Counted from the first letter of the stretch, positions 35,161-47,123 are shown. The stretch: 64,000 nt of DNA from Prochilodus magdalenae (GCA_024036415.1 JAMWET010003610.1:152001-216000); one strand, 5' to 3'. Translations and numbers: made by a program. The notes: generated by a model from the sequence alone, not told the origin.

Positions 35161-36214
35161 GATGAAAAACATGCTACTCTTGTGCATATTCATTAGGCTT
35201 AGGATTATTAGTTATTACTCATCCTTATTAATACTACAAGGCTTTAGTCTAATTACTCACCAGCTTCTTGTTAGTATTTTCCTGTTACACCTTAAATGGT
35301 GTATTATTTACATTCTGGCGCAGACATTCAGCTTCTTATTTAAATGTACCCATTCCACCTTATAGCAGTAGTTGTTAATGTAAATGTTGAACCATTTACA
35401 CTGCAGCGGGAAAATATGAACAAGAAGCTAGTGAATGTCCTTATTGGAAAATATTACCAGCATAATTAGAATGTTTTAATAGCCTTAATTAAAATTTCAG
35501 GGGGGAAGCAGTTGTATTAAGTCTCTCCTGCATGAACATTAAAACACAATAAACTGTTGAAACACTGAGCAGTGCTGTCTAACCATTTTGTGTTGTGAGA
35601 AGTTTGAAAATCCAACTAGTAACAAACGGAAAATCAAATGTATTATTATCATACACACAAGATAACAAAAGGAGGGCAAAGGTTAGGAAGTCCTCACCCT
35701 CAGAAGAACCAAAACACATGGAAGCATACTGAAATCAGGGCAGGCACAACAGCAGGACACCTCATAGCCGTCACAGTTTTAGAAAACGGGGTGGTGGGGA
35801 GAAAAAAACAGAGAGATAAAAATGTTCTTAACTTTCTGTAGTTGACCATCTGGTTATAATGTTGGAATCTTGGTCTAGGATGTTTTGCTCAGTGCTTGTT
35901 CAGTGACGTTTAAACTTTAAAAATCTAATGCAGTTAGCACGATAGCCAGCTAGCCCTGCCCTGTCCAGATATCACTTTGTACCCAAAGAAGTGACACTGA
36001 GGCACAGGAGTCAGAGGTGAGCGACTGTAGCTTTAAGTCTGCCATCATTCCAACAGGACAGAAATAAAGAAATAACTGCTCCACTGGCGTATTCTAACCT
36101 TTTCACATCCTGCTCCTGCTTATTTCCTTTCCTGGACAGAAAGGCATTGAAAGGAAGAGAACACTGGCTCTAGCTTTTGGTAAGTAACCATTATCACCAC
36201 TAGTAGCAAACACA
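35161..36214. other. No recognised feature
   Basis: AT-rich unique sequence; TTAATAGCCTTAATTAAAAT near 35476 is homeodomain-site-rich. Confidence 0.4.
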
Positions 36215-36223
36215 AAATGCTAA

Positions 36224-36432
36224 CGGTTGGTGTAGCTCAGCGGATAACACCACTACCCACCAAGTAGGAGACTGGGGTTCAAATTCCAATATGGGTGACT
36301 ATGCTGTGCTACACCAATAAGAACCAATAAGAGTCCTTGGGCAAGACTCCTAACACGACACTGGCCCACCTGTAATGTGGTTGACCTTGTAAGCCGCTCT
36401 GGATAAGAGCGTCAGCTAAATGCCATAAATGG
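36224..36432 (+). mobile_element. tRNA-derived SINE S1 with 9-bp target duplication
   Basis: Head GGTTGGTGTAGCTCAGCGGA, ACACCACTACCCACC, B-box-like GGTTCAAATTCC, then CTACACCAATAAGAACCAAT, AGTCCTTGGGCAAGACTCCT and tail GCTCTGGATAAGAGCGTCAG followed by TAAATGCCATAAATG. It is flanked by AAATGCTAA at 36215-36223 and 36433-36441, an exact 9-bp direct repeat consistent with LINE-mediated insertion. A short inner duplication AACCAATAAGA lies at about 36319-36330. Confidence 0.92.
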
Positions 36433-36441
36433 AAATGCTAA

Positions 36442-36829
36442 TGGAACAAGATGTTAATAAACAGAAGATTTAAATGGAAGCAAAACAGGATTAAACATTC
36501 ACAGTGCTGGCTCTTGAGGATGCAGTAAGTGGATGAAGTTTGATGCAACCCCTTTGATAAAGTCTTGCAACCGGTAAGACAACAGCTGTTACTGCTAACA
36601 CTGAGGAGTAGAGGTACATTTCCTTATTTCTTACTATAGGGGTGGACACCATAACATTCTGGTTCAAAAACAAAACTTTATTACAGGTAAAAGGTGGACA
36701 CATTAAATATTATCTGTTTCTAATACTATTTATTTTTCTGTGAAATGTGTCTTTTTTGTCTTTTTTTCTAGAAGTAAAAAAAAAACTATATAAAATAACA
36801 AAATGACTGAAAATTGCATTAATCAAGGG
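36442..36829. other. No recognised feature
   Basis: Unique sequence. Confidence 0.4.
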
Positions 36830-37160
36830 TGAATTCTGTCTTTTGCATAGCAATTTATAAATACAGTCCCTCCAACATCCAGATAGTTTGCAGTACTTGC
36901 AATGCTTTGCATGTAGATTTATTGTCATTTCTGATTGAAAGTTGCTGTATTGAATAAATACTGCCCTAAATGAAAAGCTGATATATTTTTGCAAATTTGG
37001 CGTATGACTATGAACGGCGAGCATAAAGTGTGGTGAATTGGCATTCTGCTGCTTTTCTCTTTGTGAAGGTGCCATCCTACCCACACAGATCTGTGCAGAC
37101 AAAGCCCAGAAGCCTTTCTGCTGCACAAAATAGATTGTTTTATTTCCCAGAGTCGCTCCT
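36830..37160. promoter_or_regulatory. Candidate conserved noncoding element
   Basis: Repeat-free. Contains CTTTTGCATAGCAATTTATA, CTTGCAATGCTTTGCATGTA, ATTTGGCGTATGACTATGAA and GGTGCCATCCTACCCACACA. A 138-codon minus-strand frame crosses it but has no domain, ends in a Lys-rich tail encoded by a T run and is treated as chance. Confidence 0.28.
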
Positions 37161-39960
37161 GCATTCCAGTCTTACACTGTTTTAAAGAGAAGGGGAAAGA
37201 GAAGGGGAGCAGGGATGTTGTGAGAGGGTGCCTCACCTTTTGTACAGAAGGCTGATGTTTCTGTGGCTCATCTTTTCTGTACACCACACTTTTGACTTAA
37301 AAGAAACAGAAAGCACAATGCTGCCATCAATGCATTTAGCTCCTGCACAGTGTCTGCAACCCACTTACCATATGGTGCCTGCTCTTTGCAGACACACAGG
37401 CTGCTGTACAACTTTAAGACAAATTCACAGCACTGTATAAATAGTTATTTATTTACCAGTGCCACACTTTACAGACAACATAGACCAAGATAATGTCTAC
37501 ATCGACAAGAGTTTAAAAAGATCTGGGAGCCACAAAGGATGGATCACAGACCAGGCCAGTGGGTCAGGACCCTATGAGTGCTAGGGGCACTTGTGGCCTC
37601 ACACAACAAATTACCCCTGAGTCAGCTCAAAGACAAGCAAGGGCGAATTGAAGTCTTGAATATGCAATAAGCAAATAAATTAAATTAATGAAGAAAGGGT
37701 ATTTGTTTTCAGGCTCCAGCTTCAGCCCATGGTCCAGGGTCGGCACCAGAACTAAGGCTATGGTTAGACTGCAGGTAAAATAGCCCACATCTGATTCACT
37801 GCCATAAATTGGTTTTACTGTTTGGCTATTCACATTGTCTTTCATGGTGTGCCAAAGGCATAGCCACAATTAGGCCTGCATGTGTCCGGGCCTACCTAGA
37901 TTTATCACAACCCAACCCAGTCAAATGGGGAAAGAACATCTATTAGTCCTATCCTCCTCTCAGTATATACACTGCTATCAACCACTGCTTTAAGGCTTGG
38001 GTTTGTTATTAGTCAGCCAGTTTTTAAGTGTTTCAGTGCATCAAGTCATCAATGGTAAAACATGAATGGGCACTAAACATATTTTCATGCCTGTCAAGGT
38101 ACTATACAATGCTTATGTTTAGGTTTTACTGTGTTGTTTATCCTCATCTTTGTACATTTTAGCTGTTAGTTATTTTCTTCACTGGGCTTTATAATAAAGT
38201 GCCCTGCAGCTTTGCCTGTCGTTATAAGTACTGAATGTTCTTTTTGTTGTTATTGCTACTGTATTAGTAGGTCGATGACTGCCTAGCTGTCAGGAATAAG
38301 CTATTGACACTGTGTGACATTAGCAGGTTTGGAAATTGAGTTATCATTCTCATTTTTTCTACAGGCACATCCTAAATCGTGTTTTTGCCTACACTACTGA
38401 TGTGGGGTATTTCTGACACCAGCTTGAGCAGATCATGCTTCTGAACTGAATGTAAAATCTGAACTGAGTGCAAATCCACACAGCACACTCCTCCATTCAC
38501 AAAAGCTGTCCTCTATATATCTTTTATAGAGTCCTCTTGTGTGACATTGAGCTTTTCAAACTTGAATATGTGCAAATTTTTACTTTAAACTTGTAGGACA
38601 CCAAAATGATCATGCTGGAGAAAGTCTGAAGAATTTCTGTGACTTTTTAATTGTGGAAGCTGCTCATACAGAGGAAGAGAGTTTAAGTTTGTTCTGTTTA
38701 ACTGCTGTGAAGAAGAGTACTGTATATATGTATACACACTATATAATATGCTGGATAAATTGTCCTTACATTGATTTCTTTGTTAAGTAGGTGCTCTATT
38801 TACTTCTTTACACTACCTGCATCTCCATTCTCCAAAACGGAGGCATCTGACTGTTCAGTTACAGCGTATTGGATTTCAGTATCACATACAAAAGTGGCAT
38901 CAAAAAAACCCCAAAAACATCAAATTCACTGTCACACAAAAACTATTCTGAGTTTCTAAAGTTCTAATCTAAAGTTTGGTTCAAAGACAAAGTTTTATTT
39001 TGAGAATGCAAGTGAGGCGAACAAAGTGGGATGGATCTGAGATTCATCAGGAGAGCCACATTTACATTTATCAGCAAACATTAAACCATTTACGAAATTT
39101 GTCTCATTATTCATCTTCCTGCAGCATACAGTGAACACTAAAATCCTGATGATCTAAACATGTGTAAACCCTCTTACGTAGCCCTCCTCTAACATGTGCA
39201 GCAGCACACACAAACTTTACTTTCACTTTGATTTGCTTATTCAGGTCCAGGTTTTTTATTCAGGTTTAGTTGGGCATGATTGTTTTTACCTCTTCCTAAA
39301 GCTGCACTGTGCAAAAATAAAAATATAAAGCATTGTAATGTTAAATTATTGTTAATCTGCAGGAACATCACACATAGATGTTATTGGCATGCATTCAAAA
39401 GTGTTATTTCTTCCCATTAATTGAATAATTCAGTTAATTATGTTTTGTTCTAAACTAAAAACAAATTGATTACATCATCATATTATTAAACATATGTATT
39501 AAATGTGTTCCTGGTAGAGAGATGTGTTAACTCATTTTTACCTAAAAATGAATCAACAAAACGTGCAGTTTGCCGGGGAGTGTTCAGGCTTTTGTATGTG
39601 AGTGTATTGGGACAGACTGAAGCAACGCAGACGCTGGTTTAATTTACAGGATTTTAGGAAGGTTTTGAGGAGAAGGCAGAGCTAGGTCGTAGCCAGATGG
39701 TTCCAGAACAGCGTCAATCCATGATCCTTGTTTGCTCCTCCTCCTATTGTTGGACAAGATTGCAGAGGACCTATTATACCAGGAATTGACTAGACTTGAA
39801 AAATGGACAGGGAAAAAGCTGTGTTAATGACCATGAGACAGGTTCTTTGTACTACTGTAACAAGGGCACCAGAGACAGCTTCCATACTACAAACAATTCA
39901 AACCCTCCAATTAAAGCCAGGTCCCACTGTAGAGGTATAGGAGGACACGGATATAGAAAA
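37161..39960. other. No recognised gene
   Basis: About 2.8 kb of unique AT-rich sequence without repeats I recognise. Confidence 0.4.
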
Positions 39961-40220
39961 AGGTGAATCTCATTTAAACGATTAGAGAACATTTCAAAGG
40001 CAAGGTCTCTTGTAATGACTGTATCTTCTGCTGGGTAAAGGTTCGCTTGTCTTTACCGCCAATTAAATAGTGTTTTGGACACAAGCGATTGGTTTAGTGA
40101 TTCACTACCGGTTCACTATACACTTAAAATTCCAATTATCAGTTTAACGCCCAAGGCTGCTGGAACAAAGGCCCGTACAAACCCATGCCTCTATAGAAAT
40201 GACTGAATGTAATTTTTCAG
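39960..40220. promoter_or_regulatory. Candidate conserved noncoding stretch
   Basis: Repeat-free with CAATTAAATAG, CACAAGCGATTGGTTTAGTG and AACGCCCAAGGCTGCTGGAA. Weak case based on composition alone. Confidence 0.2.
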
Positions 40221-41013
40221 AGTTTTCCTCCAATGTTGAATCGTGCAGAACTCAGGTTCCGTTGCTTTTACAGCACTTACTATCAAGACTTCTTGATGCA
40301 TCTGCGGGAAGCAATAAACATGTACATCACTACTGATTAGCAAGTACAGCAAAATGGCATAGCACTTTCTCAGATATCTCCTGTATTTTCTCAGTTTTTA
40401 AAAATGTCTCCATAATTAAATATTTCAGATAGCAACAAAGTAATTCAGTTTGATGTGAAATGATCTTGCAGCATTTTGCATGTAGTGGAAATATACCTCC
40501 TTTTTCGGATTTACCAGCTTTTTCTATCATAAACATACAAAAATAATCAAGTAGGTAAATTTAGATGCCTGTTCTTGCATTGACAAACCCTGGAGTCATC
40601 CAAACAACCTGAAAGACTTCTTTACTATTGAATTGTGCAGAAATACTGAGTTTCATGCATTCAGCAAGCTTTATGCTTTATTAGCAAGCTTATACACAAG
40701 AATTCACTTTTAATCAGAATAGCAGTCTGTAAGCTTCTCTACTCTGTAGTTGTTTCTGTATCGCATATGTCAGCAAGGTAATTTCAAATTTATTCTGTTA
40801 GAATTTGTTGGAGTCTTTGGTTGAAAGACTTTTGGCTATAATCGCTGGGTTTTAATGAATCACTCAGTCTTTTATTTCATAAACAACATGAAACCTCTGT
40901 ATTACTCTGGGCTGCATATGAATATAACACTACCACTGGTGCGTGTGTCCAGAGATGAGTAGCAAAGCCCAAAGCTGAGAGAGTGGGCAGTACGCTGTAC
41001 TGACCTCGTTCTG

Positions 41014-41014
<1 letters not shown>
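40221..41014. other. No recognised feature
   Basis: Unique AT-rich sequence. Confidence 0.4.

Positions 41015-41091
<77 letters not shown>
41015..41091. repeat. CA microsatellite, about 38 uninterrupted units
   Basis: Seventy-seven bp of perfect CA dinucleotide, followed by CTCACATG. Cys-Val open frames on the minus strand come from it. Confidence 0.97.
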
Positions 41092-41096
<5 letters not shown>

Positions 41097-43515
41097 TGCT
41101 CTCAATCAATCCACAAGGTTTATCAGTAGGGAGTTAGAACATTGCACTCCTAAAATAAACCTCACTGCTCAAGGTCACAGCTTCCCACCACTTGGCCCAG
41201 AAATACAGAGCCACTGGTACATCCTGGTTTGACATGCCTGCTACCTAAAGTAAACCTGACCATCAGTAGAGACATAAACAACAACAACATTGACAATCTA
41301 TCTCCGCATACAGCATCTATCCTTCTGTATGTCCGAGAGTTTGAGGCCCCTGCTTACCTACTGTTTCTTCTGAAATCTTTATTAATAGGGAGTTTGTCTT
41401 CCCTTCTCAGCCACTAGAGAATTAGTGAGGTCAGGGTGTGTTTTGCTGCTGGAGTTCAGCACATTTTGACTTCTGATTCTGGGAAAGTGTTATTTTGATA
41501 TCAAACATTCTTTAGCATTTTTTCAGTCCTCATGTCTTCGTTTGACTGCTGTGTCTCTCAACAGCATTATCAATGTAAATTAGGAAATTTGCAACAGCCT
41601 AATGCAAATTTACACCCAGGCCTATAATCATGAAGCTGGCCTACTCTAAGAAGGTTTGTGACTACAGGCCCTGTGTTGTAACCTCCCCAGCGTCCTCATA
41701 TGAGGACACTACATTTCTGCTTCTCTGCACCATGATACTTTTTAAAACGTTGACCCTTTGGCCTCAAATGAGGATATTGTTTTTTGCCAAAACGACTTTC
41801 TGTTCAAAAACAACATTTAGCTTTTATACTTGTTAGGTCCTACTAATCACAAATAGCTAGGAGAAATTAAAATTGCACATCAAGCAAGTCCGGCTCTCAG
41901 AAGGTTAAAAGCCAGAGGCAAAGCAAAGTGCTGTAAGTTGCTCAAACTGCAATTAACTGAGCGGTCAGCATGTAACGTAATGTAAGTTTTGCACAGCCCT
42001 CACTGAAATGCATATGCCTGGGTGAGAGAAGCACGTTTTGTGTTATACCATACACACACAGCAACATAAATTATGAGTTTTGTAACACACAGGCAGAACA
42101 CTTCCAATTCACCACTGAAGTTACCATAAATGGCTTGCCAGGTCAAGCTCACAGTGTTTCTATCAGTGTGTCTATCTATGTATCTAACCCCCTCTCTCTC
42201 TGTCTCTGCAGGTCTTTAAGGCTAGCTCAGCACTGTGCTGCTGGCTAACCTTGAGTGAGGTGAGGGCCGCTTGCTTTGACTTTGCCGAAATGTGCAATAT
42301 TGCATTCGCTTGAAACCTGGGCAGCGTTTTCTCTGATCGATGGATGAAGGCTCTGGAAGCACAACTGGCATTTGGGACGTATCTGGAGGCCGACGCCAGC
42401 ATGAGCACAAGTGTGTGTGTGTAGGTGTTAAAAACACAGTCTCATTGAATGAGCCCGCAAGGATGGAATTGATTAAATATGTGTACATCTACAAACGGCT
42501 GTCCTATAAGATGACACTGAGAGACCTTCAACCAAACAGATATGAGGATAAGCTAAATACACCAAAGATTTTGAACTTTTTACTTGTTGCAGTACTGTTC
42601 ATCAAGAAGCTGAGGACATATTGATTTAACCCTGTACCATTTTTCTGAGAGAACAACCTGAAGTGAACTCACTTTTGTAAGACATAGTAAATAAATAAGT
42701 GGAGACATACAGTGGAATCGGAAAACCACATTGACAATACAAGATTTTCTGTCCATTTAAAGCAGAAAATAAACAACATCACATTGTAACAGAAAACGGC
42801 TGGAATTCCAAAGACGCACTTCAGGCAGCTGAGCAAAGTAGTTTCTGTAGGAGACGGTTTCTCCCTTTGGCATGTACTTTAGACTTTACATCCTTGCAGA
42901 AGGTTTACATGCATAAAAAGCTACATAACACACTAAAGGAAGGAGGAAAAAAGGAAAACTGTGATAGCTCCATTTAATTTTTGAATAAATCTTCATACCA
43001 AAGAAATTAGTGTTAATATTTAAATTTCATATTTTTTACTCAAGTTGTTGTACTGATGATAGTCTGTACAGTAAATTGTAAAAAAAAATGTTTTTAATGA
43101 CAAAGAAAGCAAAACAGAAGCATTTTTACTAGTGGGCTTAACTTTTGAATTAAGCAGTTCTACGATGCTCTGTTGGATGTATAAAACTCCCAGTTGGCCC
43201 AGTTAAGTGGCCAAGTTGACCTCATGTTTCATTGTATTCACTTTTTTATTAGTATTTATTGAGTGACTGGTATTTCAGCAAGAACGATGATGCGGCATCT
43301 GAATTGAGGTTTATGTGAAGGATGTCAGTGAAATGGAAATGGTGGTTGATAATGCACATTAATTGAATGTAATGCTAGTATGATATGTAAGAAATAAAGG
43401 CCAATCGTTCCTCAGATTGGAGAATGTCCTTACAGGATGTGATCAGACTATGGCAGCAATAATAATCCCATCAGTACAAACATGAATGTACATTTAAGAC
43501 TTGAGTTAGCCGACA
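41092..43515. other. No recognised gene; possible spliced exon at 42.2 kb
   Basis: Unique sequence. At 42186-42211 a pyrimidine-rich CTCTCTCTCTGTCTCTGCAG is a textbook acceptor, followed about 50 bp later by a GAGGTGAGGG donor-like site, which could delimit a small noncoding exon. No protein evidence supports it. The open frame at 42340-42624 lacks a known domain. Confidence 0.3.
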
Positions 43516-43516
43516 A

Positions 43517-43557
<41 letters not shown>
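43517..43557. repeat. AC then AT microsatellite
   Basis: Twelve AC units run directly into about eight AT units. Confidence 0.95.
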
Positions 43558-43559
43558 AC

Positions 43560-43745
43560 TTATATATAACTTGCTCATCAGTGTAATGGCTGCTGGAACA
43601 AAGCCATTTTTATACTGCTTTGTTCTGTACTTTGGGACTATAAACCTACGTCCAGAGGGAAGAAGCTTAGTTTTCAGAGAGTGCGAGTCGTCATTTAACA
43701 CTGAATCTGCTTTATCTGCCTAGAGGTACTCGAGGTTGTGTGGTG
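43560..43745 (+). repeat. Possible LINE 3' region fragment
   Basis: AATGGCTGCTGGAACAAAGC, then GTACTTTGGGACTATAAACC and CCAGAGGGAAGAAGCTTAG recall the region upstream of the 3' end of a fish non-LTR element, with the wording GGCTGGAACGAA followed by a CTGCGTCC-type block. Low certainty. Confidence 0.35.
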
Positions 43746-44435
43746 ACTCACCTGTCAGCCTACTAGACCATTTGACTATTTGATTCAGGGAATTCCTGTT
43801 CTTTAAAGATAGCTTTGCAAACCACATCAACACAGAAAAACTTCAAATCCATCCACTAAAAGCATGAAAGAATAAGGTCACCATAGTTTTGTCAATGTGA
43901 AAAAAGGACAGTTTCCTCAGACAATACAAAGCCTTGCATGTGGCTTCACCAGAGAAGATGAGTCCATGGAGAGCATTCCTCTGGCCGGATTTTGATCCAC
44001 TAAGCACCTGCAAATCTCTCCTTAAGGAAGTTCATGTTCATTTTAGTGTGCTAAAAATGTAATAAAAGTTGATAAGATACAAAACAAGCTAATATGCTCA
44101 TATGAGTGGCCCTGGAAATCCTAAAGTTATGTCATTTAAAAGTCAGATTGGGCCACATTTTTAATATGGACTCAAAAAGGACTTGATCTGCATTATACTG
44201 ATGAAGATATTATGACAACAGTAGACTAATGTCCTTCTTAGTTCACTAATATCTTTAGAAGACACTGCCTGAAAGAGGGCCAATTATGATGTTCCATTTT
44301 TCCCTTTTCCTTTAGTGTGTTATGTATCTTTCTGGTTCATGTAAATAATTGCAAAGTGATAAAGCCCAAAGGAGACCAGAGGGGAGAAAACTCTCCTACA
44401 CAGTTGCCTGAATTCTGGTGATATCATTTTGGAGA
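43746..44435. other. No recognised feature
   Basis: Unique sequence. Confidence 0.4.
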
Positions 44436-44439
44436 CAGC

Positions 44440-44530
44440 GGGATTTCCAATCAGAGCTCCCTGGGTTCATCGAGAGGCAGGGCTTAAACACTCACGAGCT
44501 CAAACAGAGCGTTCCAGACAGAGGATGAAT
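44440..44530. repeat. Dispersed repeat R2, fragment
   Basis: ATCAGAGCTCCCTGGGTTCA, GAGAGGCAGGGCTTAAACAC and ACGAGCTCAAACAGAGCGTT align with 25665-25735. Confidence 0.55.
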
Positions 44531-45225
44531 ATAAATGTACATTAAAAATAAAGTAAATATATGAAATGATGAATATAAAATGAGGAACACTGAAATGAGC
44601 ATAGTAGGCATAAAGGCTCTTTCTGAGTTTTCTTGGAATCCCTGTTCAACATGCCAACAACCATCAAACTGATGTGCTTGTGGGGTCATTCACATGCTGT
44701 GCACAGTTATGCATTACAACCAGAGAGGTCTCCGAATTCCAAATCATACATAGTGCAGTATTAACAAATACATGCTATAGTCAGAGATAACTGAGAAATG
44801 TATCCTCTTGTTTATGTTTTATTATATTTATGTTTATAAGCATGTATTCTAATGCAAAACCCATTGCCAAAGATAAATCTATTGAAAATTTTCTGGGCTG
44901 CCTTATCTTTTTGCACAGTATTGTATAAAATACATTCAGTCCTATGCCAACAGTTACTGACATACGAACAATGGAGCATTACAGAGGCCTTGTAGTGTGG
45001 TTAGTCTGCAACAACACTCCTGCTTTTCATGGGGGGAAGAGTCAGACAAGGGGAAGTTGAAGGCAGTGTTTTCCTGAGCCCGAAATTCTTAAAGTGAGTG
45101 TGACAGAGAAACGTAGAGAGAGAAAGCAAGAGAAACAGAGAGAGAGAGGTGACTGGTGTGCTCATTATCTAATCCACACAGGCCTGGTTGATGTGTGAAA
45201 CATTAACTTTAACTGTGCCGCACTG
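44531..45225. other. No recognised feature
   Basis: Unique sequence with short GA runs at 45110-45150. Confidence 0.4.
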
Positions 45226-45227
45226 TG

Positions 45228-45410
45228 TTCCTCCTGCCCCACAGATCGATGCGCAGTGATCATTCCTCTGGTTGCGGTCATTAAGACTATTACCTCTGGA
45301 CTCGGCATCGATCGTCCGTGTCAACACCCTCATTCCTTAAAGATTACAGATGCCCCGCTGCCAAGGTTAACTTTCTCCCATATTCTCTCACCTCTGTGAC
45401 TCTGTCAATG
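45228..45410. promoter_or_regulatory. Candidate conserved element or exon
   Basis: CTCCTGCCCCACAG is an acceptor-like site ending near 45244, followed by a GC-balanced stretch GATCATTCCTCTGGTTGCGG, TCATTAAGACTATTACCTCT and CGGCATCGATCG. The frame after the site is open for about 50 codons but shows no domain. Confidence 0.25.
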
Positions 45411-45999
45411 GGAAGTCATGTCATTCGGTTTGATGGTGTGCAGACATCAACAACATTGGGCAATGGAGAGTTGATTAGCAGAGTTTCTCCTGGAAAAGTT
45501 TGGTAACAACTTGTCAGTGTGCTGTGGAGCAAAGCAGTTTGCTGGACAAATCAGTTACATCCGGGTTATAGACTATTGATGTTAGTGCAGAACTATTTTG
45601 TGGCCTGGATTAACACAATCATGAACATCAATCATAAGCCATTTAATAAACATACACACCATACAGCCAGCATATATACTACATGTTCATATATGACCTA
45701 GGAGGCGATAGATAGGCAGGTCACAATCAAGAGATGGTAAAACACAAGGGTTTAGCACAAGATCAGACCAAGAGGACCGATTATGTTTTCTCTCTCTCCT
45801 ATGGAAACCACTTTTCTCAGCTGTCTGAAAAGTCCGGTTGTAATTCCAGGCCTTTTCTTTGTTACAGTATGACATCATCTTGTGCGGACCGCTTACCAGC
45901 ACACCCTAGCACACCCAACAATAATGAAAGCCTAAAAACATAAAAACTTATGACTATGAAACATCCTGCTCAAGACTAGATAGTAAAGGTGTACTGGAT
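45411..45999. other. No recognised feature
   Basis: Unique sequence; open frames at 45687-45943 on both strands lack domains. Confidence 0.4.
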
Positions 46000-46170
46000 C
46001 GACCAACTTGTGCTACCTGACTTGCAGGTTTGGATTCTGGGTCTGGTATGGCGGAACTGATGCCACTGTAAGACTAGCCACAGTGTTGTCTGGCAGCAGG
46101 ATGCTACTCTGGCAGTTGACCAATCAAAAAAGAGTAGATGGGCTTACAGAACAAGCCAAACATTAACTAG
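46000..46170. repeat. Dispersed repeat R2, fragment
   Basis: TGCTACCTGACTTGCAGG, GGCGGAACTGATGCCACTGT, AGCAGGATGCTACTCTGGCA and GTTGACCAATCAAAAAAG align with 25510-25640. Confidence 0.6.
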
Positions 46171-46369
46171 ACACAACTTCTTTAATTACCTCACACTGAG
46201 AAGCACTAGATATATTCCCTTTATTTATTAATTTATATTACACATTATAAGAAACATGCAGGAAACAAGTCAATATATTGTTTGGCAATATGGTAAGATA
46301 TTTACTTAAATAATCATATAATAACATTACAACAATCTTACAATAAGGAAAAATAACACATGTTAACTA

Positions 46370-46898
46370 CAGGGGTTGGACAATGAAACTGAAACACCTG
46401 GTTTTAGACCACAGTCATTTATTAGTATGGTGTAGGGCCTCCTTTTGCGGCCAATACAGTGTCAGTTAGTCTTGGGAATGACACATACTGCGTCCTGCAC
46501 AGTGGTCAGAGGGATTTTAAGCCATTCCTCTTGCAGGATAGTGGCCAGGTCACTACGTGATGCTGGTGGAGGTTCGTCCTTCTTGGTGGTATTCTGACAT
46601 TACCCTGGATACCGTGGCTCTTGATACATCACAAAGACTTGCTGTCTTGGTCACAGATGCGCCAGTAAGACGTGCTCCAACAATTTGTCCTCTTTTGAAC
46701 TCTGGTATGTCACCCATAATGTTGTGTGCAATAAAGATTGTTGTGGTCTAAAACTAATGCTCTTACCTGCTGTCGACCAGCATCTCTCTTACTGGTACAA
46801 TGTACAGTACATGAACATTGGGCACTACGGCCAATGGTCCAATTTAGCCCTGATGTGCTGACATAAAAAAGGTGTTTCAGTTTGCTAACCAATCCCTG
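46370..46898 (-). mobile_element. Tc1-like family A, 529-bp copy
   Basis: Bounded by TA at 46368-46369 and 46899-46900. The low-coordinate terminus is a perfect CAGGGGTTGGACAATGAAAC; the other is decayed (GGTGTTTCAGTTTGCTAACC then AATCCCTG). The transposase remnant runs on the minus strand: start and first HTH at 46553-46717, then directly the C-terminal coding region, whose reading LATILQEEWLKIPLTTVQDA is visible around 46465-46545 in another frame. So a deletion removed the second HTH and DDE domain. Confidence 0.92.
46553..46717 (-). CDS. Short HTH-only ORF from Tc1-like transposase
   Basis: Fifty-four codons from ATG at 46717 down to a TAG at 46553. It reads [20 protein letters not shown] then [20 protein letters not shown] and SEYHQEGRTSTSIT. 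This is the first helix-turn-helix of the transposase DNA-binding region with nothing behind it; the stop arises at the internal deletion junction where the frame changes. It is nearly identical over 41 residues to the frame at 32908. In the intact family the protein would bind the terminal repeats and then cut; here only the possible binding half is left. Likely neutral debris, although an HTH-only product could in principle compete for terminal repeats. Confidence 0.6.
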   Translation of the reverse strand: MGDIPEFKRGQIVGARLTGASVTKTASLCDVSRATVSRVMSEYHQEGRTSTSIT

Positions 46899-46991
46899 TA
46901 GATATAAGATCATTTTACTTGCTAATATATATATATTTTTCCATTACCTATGTTTTTACACCAATCAGATTAGCTACTTTTTTACTTTCAA

Positions 46992-47123
46992 AAGACTGTT
47001 GTGGTCTAAAACTAATTGTGTTGTTGTCGACCAGCATTCTCTGACTACAATACATAGTATGCATTACTAGGGCATACGGCCAATGGGAATCCCTCTTATG
47101 CTGAATAAAAATTGCTAACCACT
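46992..47123. repeat. Second, diverged copy of the Tc1-like A end
   Basis: Repeats the order of 46731-46889: GTTGTGGTCTAAAACTAATT, GTTGTCGACCAGCATTCTCT, a CATAGTATGCATTAC block, GGGCATACGGCCAATGGGAA and ATGCTGAATAAAAATTGCTAACCA-type ending. The unit lies about 260 bp downstream in the same orientation and lacks a TIR. Confidence 0.82.

Noticed and set aside
36710..37126. 138-codon minus-strand frame
   Set aside because: No domain, AT-driven composition, Lys-rich end encoded by a T run; overlaps a better explained candidate noncoding block.
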